Shown here in pieces: positions 9,852 to 19,553 of a DNA stretch of 21,081 bases (position 1 is the first letter of the stretch; every line of letters begins with the position of its first letter). Below the pieces are notes generated by a model that was not told the origin of the DNA, made no database searches, and saw only the letters and a program-made list of their open reading frames with translations. The stretch is from Sphingobacteriales bacterium (GTDB taxonomy: Bacteria > Bacteroidota > Bacteroidia > Chitinophagales > UBA2359). The translations under genes and the position numbers were made by a program. Location of the stretch: assembly GCA_016711285.1 (NCBI GenBank), contig JADJTG010000011.1, forward strand, positions 1-21,081, in the 5' to 3' direction.

Positions 9852-10937
9852 ATGACAATACAAGAATTAAAAGAAAAAGGGTTGATTATTTTGGAATGTA
9901 TCAGCGGCAGCAAAGTATATGGATTGGATACGCCGACTTCTGATACAGATATAAAAGGCGTTTTTGTATTGCCAAAGTCGGATTTTTATGGATTGAACTA
10001 CATAGAACAAGTAAATAATGAAACAAATGATATTGTTTATTACGAATTAGGACGATTTATGCAGTTGCTTTCTGTGAATAATCCTAATATTTTGGAGCTA
10101 TTAAACACGCCTAAAGACGCTGTTCTTTACAGGCACCCAAGTTTAGACGAAATAGATAATTCACGCATTTTATCAAAACTTTGTAAAGATACTTTTGGAA
10201 AGTTCGCTTTATCTCAAATCAAAAAAGCAAAGGGGCTGAAGAAAAAAATCGTCAATCCGATGGAAAAAGAAAGAAAAAATATTCTTTCTTTTTGCTATGT
10301 CAGTTATCAACAAGGTTCTGTTTCATTGCAAAAATTTTTGGAACTAAAAAATTGGAAACAAGAGCATTGCGGCTTGATCAATATCTCAAATATGAAGGAT
10401 ATTTATGGCTTATTTTATAGCAAAATCGAAAATTTTAATGGTATTATCAAAAATGATGCTTCCAATGAAGTGTGTTTGAGTTCTATTCCAAAAGGCTCGC
10501 AACAAGAGGCTTTGATGTACTTTAACAGAGATGCTTATTCCTCCTATTGCAAAGATTATCGCGAATATTGGGATTGGGTCGAAAAACGAAACGAAGAAAG
10601 GTACAACAATACTCAACAACACGGCAAAAATTATGATGCTAAAAATATGATGCACGTTTTTCGCTTATTGGAAATGGCTTGCGAAATTGGCAGCCAACAG
10701 CAAATCAATGTAAGGCGACCCAACAGAGACTTTTTATTGGAAATAAAATCAGGGAAATACGAGTATGAAGAACTTTTGGCAATGGCAGAAGAACGACAGC
10801 AAAAAATGGAGCAAACTTTTGAAAATTCTACTTTGCGCCCCCTTCCCGATGTTCATTATATCAACACATTGGCTTATAACATCAGAAATTCTTGGTATCA
10901 AGAAATATCCGAAAAAGTTATAAAAAGTACGGTTTAA
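9852..10937 (+). CDS. Larger RlaP/YcgL-like nucleotidyltransferase (second of the pair)
   Basis: A 361-residue protein with its own nucleotidyltransferase signature: G19-S20, D31 and D33 in SGSKVYGLDTPTSDTDIKG, with E65 of the DIVYYELGRFMQLL helix a possible third ligand. It resembles the first gene in fold but is about 100 residues longer. The middle and C-terminal parts are mainly helical and charged, including NMMHVFRLLEMACEIG at about 266-281 and an RRPNRDFLLEIKSG stretch. It starts one base after its neighbour's stop, so the two are almost certainly co-transcribed and may act on the same nucleic acid. Related proteins occur in tailed-phage genomes and beside other nucleotidyltransferases (recalled, not searched). 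It is intact and AT-rich. Its stop lies 97 bases from the convergent ftsK stop, with no clear terminator between. Confidence 0.85.
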   Translation: MTIQELKEKGLIILECISGSKVYGLDTPTSDTDIKGVFVLPKSDFYGLNYIEQVNNETNDIVYYELGRFMQLLSVNNPNILELLNTPKDAVLYRHPSLDEIDNSRILSKLCKDTFGKFALSQIKKAKGLKKKIVNPMEKERKNILSFCYVSYQQGSVSLQKFLELKNWKQEHCGLINISNMKDIYGLFYSKIENFNGIIKNDASNEVCLSSIPKGSQQEALMYFNRDAYSSYCKDYREYWDWVEKRNEERYNNTQQHGKNYDAKNMMHVFRLLEMACEIGSQQQINVRRPNRDFLLEIKSGKYEYEELLAMAEERQQKMEQTFENSTLRPLPDVHYINTLAYNIRNSWYQEISEKVIKSTV

Positions 10938-11034
10938 TACTTATTGATATTTATAGCTTTTGTAAATCAATTTTATTCATTACTCCGTATTTGAAATTTG
11001 AATAACCTCCAGTTTAATTTAAATTTTTGTGCCG

Positions 11035-13565
11035 TCAGGAGGAAATTTTATTCAAAAACTGCTCCAAATCTATCAAATCTTTTATTAATACTTCGCGGGG
11101 TTTGCTGCCGAGATTGGGACCTACAACTCCGGCTGCCTCCAATTGATCCATCAAGCGTCCGGCACGGTTGTAGCCTAATTTCATTTTGCGTTGTATGAGC
11201 GAAGTAGAACCTATCTGTGCCGATACAATCAAGGCGGCGGCTTCATCAAAAAGGGCATCGCGCTCTTGCAGCAACAGCCCATCTTTACCGCCGCCGCTAT
11301 CATCTGCGGCATATTCGGGCAACTCAAATGGCGCACCATAGCCCGTTTGCCGTGTGATATGGGCAATAATGCGCTCTACTTCGGGCGTATCTACAAAGGC
11401 ACACTGCAAACGAATGGTATCGGCTCCTGCCAGCAGCAGCATATCGCCGCGACCGATCAACTGCTCTGCGCCGCTATCGTCCAAAATAGTGCGTGAATCA
11501 GTTTTTGAAGATACCCGAAAGGCAATACGCACCGGAAAGTTGGCTTTGATTGTTCCTGTGATGATGTTTACGGTAGGGCGTTGTGTGGCTATTACCAAAT
11601 GAATACCCACCGCCCGCGCCAATTGCGCCAAGCGTGTGAGCGGCAATTCAATATCTTTGCCCGCCGTCATTATCAAATCTGCAAATTCATCAATCACCAA
11701 TATAATATAGGGCAAATATTGATGTCCGTTTTCGGGATTGAGGCGGCGTTTGGTAAATTTAGCGTTGTATTCTTTTACATTGCGCACCGCCGCATTTTTT
11801 AGCAAATTGTAGCGGTTGTCCATTTCCACACACAGCGCATTGAGCGTATTGATAACCTTTTTGGTGTCGGTAATAATGCAATCTTCCTCGTTTGGCAGTG
11901 CCGCCAAATAATGATTTTTGATACTTTCGTAAATAGAAAGCTCCACCTTTTTGGGGTCAATCATTACAAATTTAATTTCGGAAGGGTGCTTTTTATACAG
12001 CAACGACAGCAATATTGCATTAATTCCCACCGATTTCCCTTGTCCGGTAGCACCTGCCATCAGTAAATGTGGCATTTTGGCGAGGTCAGAGATATAATCG
12101 CCGTGCGTGATGCTTGTTCCCAAAGCGATTGGCAAATCGTAATTGCAGTTTTGAAATGCTTCGGATTCAATGATACTCCGCAAAGACACCACTTCTTTGT
12201 GGTGGTTGGGTACTTCTATTCCGATAGTGCCTTTGCCTGGAATAGGGGCTATAATGCGAATCCCCAAAGCTGCCAAACGCAAAGCCATATCCGGCTCGTG
12301 GCTCTTGATACGGGCAATGCGCACCCCCGGAGCAGGTACAATTTCGTATAATGTAATGGTAGAGCCTACCGTTGCTTTTATCTTTGAATTTCAATAGAAA
12401 ATTCGCTCAATGTTTTTACGATGAGGTTTTTATTTGCTTTCAGTTCCTCCTCGTTGATGCTCACTTCCTGCTGTCCGTAATCGTTGAGCAACTCCACCGC
12501 AGGAAACGTATAATAAGACAAATCTTCGCGCGGGTCATAGTCTTTCAGTAATTCTGGCGAAAACAAGGGTGTATCTGCCGTTTCTTTGCTGTCAGCGGCA
12601 GTTTTTGGCGGCGGTGTGGTATCGCTTTGCGGAGAAGATGGCGCAGGTTTGCGCGAAAATTCAATATCCAGCATCAAATCTTCGTGTAATGATTTGGGAT
12701 TATTCTGCTGGTTTTGCTCTGCCAGTACGTCTATTAAATTTTTACCTCTGCTCTTTACCGCCTGCATATCTATTTCTTCGTTTACTACTGCCTTGGGTAT
12801 TTGTGTCATTGTGTTATCTTCCACTCCTTCGGCGGCAATATCTGTTTCGGCAACCGATGTTGCAAGTTTTTCTTTTTTTGTAAATGTGGTGCTGTTGGCA
12901 GTAGCCGAAGTGTTTTTTTTCCCTGAAAAAAACACCTGAATAAACTGCTCATAAGTCTGTTGTATTACCCAATATACCTGCGCCAGAAATTCATCTAAAC
13001 CGATACCAAAAAGGTACAAAAACAGAGCTACCAGCAGACAGATAAACAAAACCGGTGCACCCCAACCCAAAAAGCCGTAAATCGCCGAAGCCAAAATAGT
13101 GCCGAAGCCGCCGCCATACGGAAAATCGCTGCCTTTGGTGAAATGCCCCAATGCCAACGACAGAATTACCGCCATCAACACCACATTAAATGTATAGCGA
13201 CGCAAAGGAATGTGCAAACGCGGAGCTACCAAATCTATCCCCGCCAGCAACAATAGAGCAGCAAGTGCAAAAGAGGAAACACCAAATAAGCGATAGAAAA
13301 ATAAATGCGAAATTAAAGCTCCCAAACGCCCCAAACTGTTATATACAATATGTTCGCCACCCAACAGAAAATCAAAAGCCGATTGGTTCAAGATAGCACT
13401 TTGATCGTCTTTCCATGTAGAGAGGTAGGAAAAAAAAGCAATAAAAATACAGATTGCAACAAACACTATTCCTACGCCCATCAACTGATTAAACTGATGG
13501 TCGCTCATTTGCGGAAACAGTACCTCTTGTTGTTTCGGTTTTGACTTGGGTTTAGCGGCTGCCAT
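11035..13565 (-). CDS. ftsK: DNA translocase FtsK/SpoIIIE, one frameshift
   Basis: The septal DNA pump that moves chromosome ends through the division site and directs dimer resolution. The N-terminal part (13565-12380) has about four membrane segments (residues 29-48, 81-112, 124-142, 153-190), then an acidic, proline-rich linker. After a break at 12383-12385, where CAAAG should probably read CAAAAG, the motor domain continues in another frame: ITLYEIVPAPGVRIARI, Walker A GATGQGKS (about 12054-12031), Walker B LVIDEFADL (about 11700), ATQRPTVNIITG, and a C-terminal gamma winged helix (about 11270-11080, RKMKLGYNRAGRLMDQLEAAGVVGP, shown here only to locate it). Without the break the protein is about 842 residues, usual for Bacteroidota. 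Because the gene is normally essential, the single missing A is most likely a sequencing error. The ATG at 13565 is well placed. Confidence 0.93.
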
Positions 13566-13585
13566 AATATGTGTTAATAAAACAA

Positions 13586-13593
13586 CAAAAATA
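13586..13593 (-). promoter_or_regulatory. Possible ftsK -7 box
   Basis: The minus strand reads TATTTTTG, fitting TAnnTTTG, about 20 bases before the ftsK start. The leader would be very short and no -33 TTG is evident, so this is a weak candidate. Confidence 0.25.
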
Positions 13594-13721
13594 GCCTAAT
13601 TTTTTATACAGTTATAGAATTACTTAATTTTTTGGCACTTATTATTTCACTACAACGCAAAAAATTGAATAATAAGTTAAATTATAATCTTGTTTTTAAA
13701 GGTATTTATTTTTTTATAAAA

Positions 13722-13763
13722 TTAAAAAAATCCCCTTGCTTTCGTACAAAAACAAGGGGATTT
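13722..13763 (-). terminator. Rho-independent terminator of rpsA
   Basis: A perfect 11-bp stem, AAATCCCCTTG (13728-13738) with CAAGGGGATTT (13753-13763), and a 14-base loop. On the minus strand the stem is followed by a T-tract (the A run at 13724-13730). It begins 20 bases after the rpsA stop, the expected place for its terminator, and protects ftsK from read-through. Confidence 0.85.
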
Positions 13764-13782
13764 GGATATAGAAAACGATAGA

Positions 13783-15501
13783 TTATTTATCCTTTTTTTC
13801 GTTGGCTTCCATTTTTTGTTTCAATTTCGCCAATACATCTAACTCGCCCAAAGTAGTTTTTTTCGTTGTCGGCGGACTGCGCGAAGTGGCTTCTTTTCTA
13901 GGGCTGCTTTGCGAGGGCTGCCTTTTTCTTCCGTTTTAGGGCGTTCTTTTTGAACAAGTCGCTGTGCGAAGCAATGATGCGTTTGTCGTCACGGTTAAAC
14001 TCAATAATTACAAACTGCAAAGCTTCTTCAGCCTGTACGCTGCTGCCGTCTTCTTTTCGCAAATGTTTGGCAGGCACATACGCTTCTACACCATAGGGCA
14101 AAGCAATAACAGCACCTTTCTCGTCTTTGCGCATCACTGTACCGCTATGCTGCGAACCGATGGGGAACAAGGTTTCAAAAGTATCCCACGGATCTTCTTC
14201 TACTTGTTTGTGCCCGAGCGACATTTTGCGTCCTTCTTCATCAATATCCAATACAACTATCTCCAAATTATCGCCAACTTTTACAAATTCCGAAGGGTGA
14301 TTGTAGCGTTTTGTCCACGAAAGGTCAGAAATATGCACCATACCGCCGATACCTTCTTCCAACTCTACAAATACGCCATAAGGAGTAATATTGCGCACGA
14401 TACCGGTGGCGGCTGTTGGTTTGATATTTTTCTTTTTACATTCGTCCAGCGGTCGGGAGTGAGTTGTTTGATAGACAAAGACATTTTGCGCTCATCTCTA
14501 TCCAAAGTAACCACTACGGCTTCGTACATTTCACCCAACTTGAAGTATTCTTTTGAATTGATAGGTTGGTTGCTCCAAGAAACCTCCGAAATGTGAATTA
14601 ATCCTTCTACACCCAGGTAATTTCCAAGAAAGCTCCGTAGTTTCTATGTTCACAATACGACCTCTTACCTTGAATTGATAACCATACTTTTGTTCTAAAA
14701 CGTCCTGGCGGGTAAGCTTGTAATTGTTTTAAGCCCAAAGAGATACGTTTTTTGTTGTCGTCATAATCCAATACCACCACATTACTTTTTTGTCCGTTTT
14801 CCAACACTTCGTTCGGGTGTGTGATACGTCCCCACGAAATATCGGTGATATACAACAAGCCGTCCACGCCGCCCAAATCAATGAATGCGCCGAAGTCGGT
14901 GATGTTTTTGATAGTGCCTTCCAACACCTGACCTTTTCGAGCTTGCCGATAATGTCTTTATGTTGCTGTTCCATATCGCCTTCAATGATGGCTTTATGTG
15001 AGAGTACGGCGTTTTTGATGATTTCGTTGATTTTTACCACCTTAAACTCCATCGTTTTGCCCAAGTGGAGCGCGGAATCAATCCGTCCGATTTAAAACCG
15101 ATGTTCAATACCACATCATTAAGAGTAACGGACTCCACTACGCCATCTACGATTTCCTGATCGTTGATGTTTTTGAAAGTGCGGTCATATTGGTCGGTCA
15201 AACGCTCCACTTCCGAGGTGGTGTAAGGTAAACGTTGCAGGTTGCCGCCTTCCCAGTCAAAAGCATCGTGGGGGGTGTTTTTTAAACGTTCGCGCTCATC
15301 ATCTAAAATGAGAATTTTTTCATCACTCCTCCCAACAATCCTAAAACAGATTCTTTGGGGGCTTTTTAATCGGTTCTTCTTCCCTGAACAGATTATCTTC
15401 TTGTGCCAACCCGCACTTTCATTGGTGATTTCGGGTTGCGGACTTACAGAATCACGGCTCTGCTCCGTTTCGTTAAATAATGGATTTTCTAATTCGCTCA
15501 C
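13783..15501 (-). CDS. rpsA: 30S ribosomal protein S1, frameshifted, with an internal gap
   Basis: S1 binds mRNA on the small ribosomal subunit and helps initiation through tandem OB-fold S1 domains. Read leftwards from a GTG at 15499-15501 (an in-frame TAA precedes it, so no longer start exists), the gene shows a charged N-terminal arm, the first half of domain 1 (VVLNIGFKSDGLI), then at once a domain-2 tail (GKTMEFKVVKI), domain 3 (VLEGTIKNITDFGAFIDLGG), domain 4 (GLIHISEVSWS), domain 5 (NITPYGVFVELEEG) and domain 6 (GAVIALPYGVEAYVP), ending in LDVLAKLKQKME and a TAA at 13785-13783. Breaks are seen near 15350-15400, 15065, 14940, 14720, 14630, 14430 and 13910. At about 15060-15075 roughly 90-100 residues expected between SDGLI and GKTMEF are missing. 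A disrupted S1 would be lethal in most bacteria, so errors are the likely cause. Confidence 0.92.
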
Positions 15502-15556
15502 GAGATTTTTTGCTTGTTTTTAAAATGTTATAAAATATGTTTAATAAAACAGGGTG

Positions 15557-15564
15557 CAAAGATA
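15557..15564 (-). promoter_or_regulatory. -7 box of the rpsA promoter
   Basis: The minus strand reads TATCTTTG followed by CA, an exact and characteristic Bacteroidota -7 element, about 55 bases before the GTG start. A T-rich tract (AGTTTTTTTT) lies about 20-30 bases upstream in place of a clear TTG. It is the best promoter match in the window. Confidence 0.55.
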
Positions 15565-15744
15565 GCTTTTTTATCGACATATATGAAAAAAAACTTTTTT
15601 TAGTTTTGGGAGATATTGAATTTTCTTGACCAGTAAAAACCAAGAACTGAACCTGCCGAAGCCCCGAAATACAGTAATAAAAATGTCTTGTCATTTTTCT
15701 GTCATATTTAATGACGATATCAGTATGTTTCACTGCTTTGGATA

Positions 15745-15752
15745 TACTTTTG
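15745..15752 (+). promoter_or_regulatory. Possible -7 box of the T9SS cargo gene
   Basis: TACTTTTG fits TAnnTTTG and lies about 40 bases before the ATG at 15793, in the divergent gap with rpsA. The -33 element is unclear. Confidence 0.35.
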
Positions 15753-15792
15753 TCTTATCTTTTTTATTCATCTAAAATACAAGTTGAAAATT

Positions 15793-17166
15793 ATGAGAAT
15801 TTTGTACGCCATTTTTCTTTTTCATTTTTTTCTTTTGCTGTATCAGCCCAGTTTGGAAGCACTTTGTACCGACGAAAATGGCGAACAGGGCAATGGCTTT
15901 GTGGTTGATTTTGCACCTTTGAAGGTAAGCTGTATGTAACCGATTTTACGGAGAGGTGCGGCGTGTCTGCCAACCATGGCGGTATGGAACGGCGAACAGT
16001 GGGAGCAGGTGGGCAGTGCGGGCTCGTCCACACCCAACACGCTATCAAAGTTATCAACAATCAAATTTATTGCGTCCTCTATGGCTCTAACACAGACTCC
16101 AATTATGTATCGCCTCAACAGCCAACTCAACGAATGGGAAAGTAGGGAAAAGGCTTTAGAAATTTAGGATCTTCAGTGCCTGCTACTCTCTACGATATAG
16201 CGGAGTTTCAGGGGCAACCGGGTGGCGGGCGATTTTACCAAATCGGCTCTCAAAGCGGCTACAACAATATCGCCTGCTGGAATGGCAGCGATTGGGAACC
16301 TTGGGCAGCGGTTTGACGGAATTTTACGCAGGTGTTCTCTCATTGCGCCACACGGCTTGTCTGTGTTTGAAGGAGATATTGTCGTAACGGGAGCTTTAAA
16401 AGCGGGCAGTGCAGTGCAACGGCATCGCACGCTGAACGGCACTGAATGGTTGCCTTCGGCGGTGGCTTTACAAACCCGCCTACAAAGCCACCGAATACAA
16501 AAACGAATTGTATGCCTGCGGGGAGTTTTTGACGAGTGGCGCATCATCCAACATTTCGGGCATTGCCAAATGGGACGACACACAGTGGGTAAACCCCGAT
16601 TTTCATTATCCGGGTGAAGAAGTGCCTTATTTTTTTGTACATAGTTTAGATATTGTAAACAAACCAACTTATATCACGGATTCAGTCAAGTAAACACCGA
16701 CTCCACGCATGTACCACGAGGCGTTTAATATTTGTGTGTTTGACGGCGTGAAAATATTGACACGCTCGGTGGTGGTTTTCCGCAATGCAGAGAGTGTCTG
16801 CGAATTTGATGGAAAAATTTTTGTCGGAGGCGGCAATTTAAATGATCTCTATAGCAGCAGAGTATAGTATATCAAAACATTGAAATACTTTTTAGCGGTT
16901 GAGCCTGCACCCGCAATTTCCGATGCCCCGCCCCCTCTTTCCAATCCGAGCAAAGATTTTATTTATATCCAAAAGCACAGCACCTACTTGAAGCACCGGG
17001 TTATTGCCGCTTTTCTGTATGATATCTCAGGAAAAATTGTACAAAACCTTACAAATACCGACTTGCAGCACGAATTTTTACAGGCGATCTTCAAAGCGGA
17101 ATGTATTATTTAAAAGTGATGACAAACACAGCAAGTAAGCGTAGGTTATCATTTTTCAAAACGTAA
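15793..17166 (+). pseudogene. T9SS-exported kelch-like secreted protein, heavily frameshifted
   Basis: The frames must be joined many times, but the protein is recognisable. ATG at 15793 gives a signal peptide (MRILYAIFLFHFFLLLYQ). The body carries repeated phrases common in exported Bacteroidota beta-propeller proteins: AVWNGEQWEQVG (about 15975), a GRFYQIG stretch leading to YNNIACWNGSDWEP (about 16225-16305), NGTEWLPS (about 16437), GEFLTSGASSNISGIAKWDD (16520-16578) and a FDGKIFVGGG phrase (about 16806). The end is a type A T9SS sorting domain: NPSKDFIYIQ, LYDISGKIVQNL, GMYYLKV and RRLSFFKT, then TAA at 17164-17166. The PorU machinery would remove this domain and leave the protein at the surface or outside. 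Its ligand is unknown. Frame changes occur roughly every 50-150 bases, consistent with the errors elsewhere, though true decay cannot be excluded. Confidence 0.7.
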
Positions 17167-17272
17167 AAAACGTGTTTTTTTCTGCCGCCAAAGCAACGTT
17201 TTTATTAATTTTACGTTTTTATCAGCAATTCATGCTCGCGTATCGCCCTTGCATCTTCCGACGCACATTGCC

Positions 17273-17801
17273 TTGAAACTGACAGACGAACAGCATCTTT
17301 AACAGCTTGCCTCCATCATGATCGGCCGCCCAAAAGCGGCTGTATGACGCATTTTATGGTAAGATGATGTGAGTGTGTTTGCGCTTATGCCGGGAAACCG
17401 CGAAGAAGCAGAAGATTTGTTGAGCGTGAGGGTTTCGTGAAGGTTTTAATAATTTACATCGCTACGAACCCTACTTATTCTTTGAGAGTTGATACGGCGT
17501 ATTATGATTAACAATGCTATTGACACTTATCGGCGCAATAAAAATACCATGATGTGGAATTGGAGGCATATATGAGTCCCGAACAGGAAATATACACGCC
17601 AATTTGTCGGCTGAAGATATTTTGAAATTGGTACAAAAACTAAGTCCCGCTTATCGCGCTGTTTTCAACTTATACGCCATAGAAGGTTACAACCACCGCG
17701 AAATCGGCGAACTGTTGGGTATCAAAGAAGGAGCGTCCAAATCCAATTTGTCCAAAGCCCGCGCACGCTTACAGACTATGCCGCTCGAGTTGGAAATTTA
17801 A
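17273..17801 (+). CDS. ECF-type RNA polymerase sigma factor, frameshifted
   Basis: An extracytoplasmic-function sigma factor directs RNA polymerase to a small stress or surface regulon. Region 4 is clean in one frame (17604-17801): LSPAYRAVFNLYAIEGYNHR followed by EIGELLGIKEGASKSNLSKA, the -35-binding helix-turn-helix. Region 2 is spread over other frames: AQKRLYDAFYGKMM (about 17330-17370), GNREEAEDLL (about 17390-17420), KVFNNLHRYE (about 17440-17470) and RRIMINNAIDTYRRN (about 17490-17540). At least five shifts lie between them. The start is uncertain; LKLTDEQHL from a TTG at 17273 is the best visible N-terminus. Length near 175 residues fits the family. The next gene in the same direction looks like its membrane partner. 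Confidence 0.8.
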
Positions 17802-17906
17802 TTTTAATATCAGATAGTTTTTTGTTCAAAAACTAAACCTAATGCTTTTTTCAAGTCATCTCTTTTTTAAAAACGATATATTTTTCTTGACTTTTTGTAA
17901 GTAACG

Positions 17907-19553
17907 ATGAACGACCGACATTTTTTAGACGATTTTTTCAAACAAAACTTCTTATAGCACGAAGCACCTTGAAGAGGGAGCTTGGGATAAAATTGCGCAA
18001 CGCTTAGATGAAAAATCCGTCTTTGCATCATTCAGTGGATACTTAAGTGCGCAAAAACCGTCGGGCTACGAAGCCCCTATCAAGAGCAATACTAGCACGG
18101 CATACGGCGGCAATTGAGTACCAAAATTATCGCTGTTACGCAGCGTGCAGCAGTGGCTGCTTTGTTGCTACTGCGTTTGAAAATAGGTTTTACTTATCAA
18201 AATACTATTTATCAGGAACAAAATATCGGCACTTTTCTGTTCCCTTCCTCTGCTACACCGCATAATAACGGCAATAACACTGCATCTGATAATATTGCAA
18301 CGAAGCAAGATAACGCAACAACAGCAAATTGCCCCAAATAGCAGCACAATCATTTGTAAAAAACAGAGGCGGTAACTGTCAAGTGCCGCCCAGTCCTCAA
18401 TGAACAGCAGCCGACAGCGAAATGAGTTTGCTGCAACCCGCTGCATCTGAAAAGCATTCTTCGTTGTCGCCTTCAGGGGCTCCCAGAAAGAATGAACATG
18501 AAGAAAACACACCCACAGCAAGCCCCTCATCACCAAAAAATACCCACACAGAAGAAAGTATCGCGTCTTATTTGGTCTTCGTCTGCTGCTGCGGTGCCGG
18601 AGATGACCAATAACCGCTGCCACAGCAAGTGAAGCAATAAATACTGTCGCCGTTTTGCAGAAATACCGCCCTTGTTTTCTGCTTTTGCCCTTTGACGACA
18701 ATACCTCTGACAGCTACACTTTCGCCTTTTGTAAAGCCCGAATTGTTGCCGCGCCGCGCCGCCTCTAAATGGGAAGTAGGCGCAGATTTGGGGCTTTTAG
18801 GTAATTGGTCGGCACCCAAAACGGTTGTGCGCGAGCAGAAAAAGGCGGCGGTTTGAGTCACGACGAAATCCGCTACGGCACTACCGCCGGGTATGAGTGT
18901 TTGCTATCAGTTGACGAAGGGCTGGTCTGCAAAGGGATTGTATTATACCGAAAAATTATTACTTTGAAAATGTCAATACGCCTTACGCTATCCGAATGGC
19001 GAAGTAAAAATCCGTTGCGTATTAATTACAAACAGCCTTGAAATTCCGTTTTTAGTGCCTATAATTCTTGGTAAAATCGCTATTTTCAGCCGGAAATAGG
19101 CAGCGGGTGTTTCTTTATTTTCGCCTTTCAGAAGCGTATATCACTATGCCGTGCAGCCTTTCGAAGCTACGACCCTTCGGAGTTTGACAACAATATGCCC
19201 TTACTTTTGCAAGAAGACGGCGTTTCTATTGAATATTATGCCTTGCAAAAACACCGAGAACCTCCGTCGGACAACAGAACTTATATTGAAAAACCTGAAA
19301 AATTTATATCCGTAACGAAGTTCTTCATGCGGCTTGTTTTGGAATTGCGTGCCGGGGTATGGACAGTCATTTGTCGGAGCGTATGCGCCTGAGAGAGGGA
19401 CATGGGTAGAAAAAAGAAGCCTCACGCAAGTTCCTTTTGATGTCGGTAGGCAAAACCAACCAAATCACACAAGCAACCGATGTTTCTATCGGCATCAACG
19501 ACAAAGAGGTTTACAGTTTAGGTGAGCAATTTTCGCTCTTTGTATCGCCGTAA
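17907..19553 (+). pseudogene. Membrane-anchored regulator-like protein with outer-membrane barrel end, frameshifted
   Basis: Starts at the ATG at 17907 with MNDRHFLDDFFKQNF, then (other frames) EEGAWDKIAQRLDEK, a pattern I recall from Bacteroidota proteins encoded just after ECF sigma factors. A short hydrophobic segment (VAALLLLRLKIGF, about 18155-18190) follows, then a long low-complexity Ser/Thr/Asn/Pro linker (about 18200-18700). The C-terminal third reads like a PorT-type or outer-membrane beta-barrel domain: KWEVGADLGLLGNWS, RYGTTAGYE, GWSAKGIVLY, LEIPFLV, RYFQPEIGSG and DNNMPLLLQEDGVSIEYYAL, ending in EVYSLGEQFSLFVSP and TAA at 19551-19553. An anti-sigma or sensing role is inferred from position and layout only. 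More than ten shifts are needed, so details within the linker are unreliable. Confidence 0.55.

Noticed and set aside
11191..12397. Several plus-strand frames opposite the FtsK motor domain
   Set aside because: Shadows of ftsK; Walker A, Walker B and the gamma domain read cleanly on the minus strand.
17160..17190. AAAAAAC/GTTTTTT palindrome after the T9SS gene as a terminator
   Set aside because: The loop would be only two bases and the stem nearly all A-T pairs, too weak to call.
18168..18861. Minus-strand frames of 177 and 97 codons
   Set aside because: Plus-strand protein phrases continue through this stretch across shifts (linker then KWEVGADLG); the minus frames are Cys/Arg-rich with no recognisable pattern.
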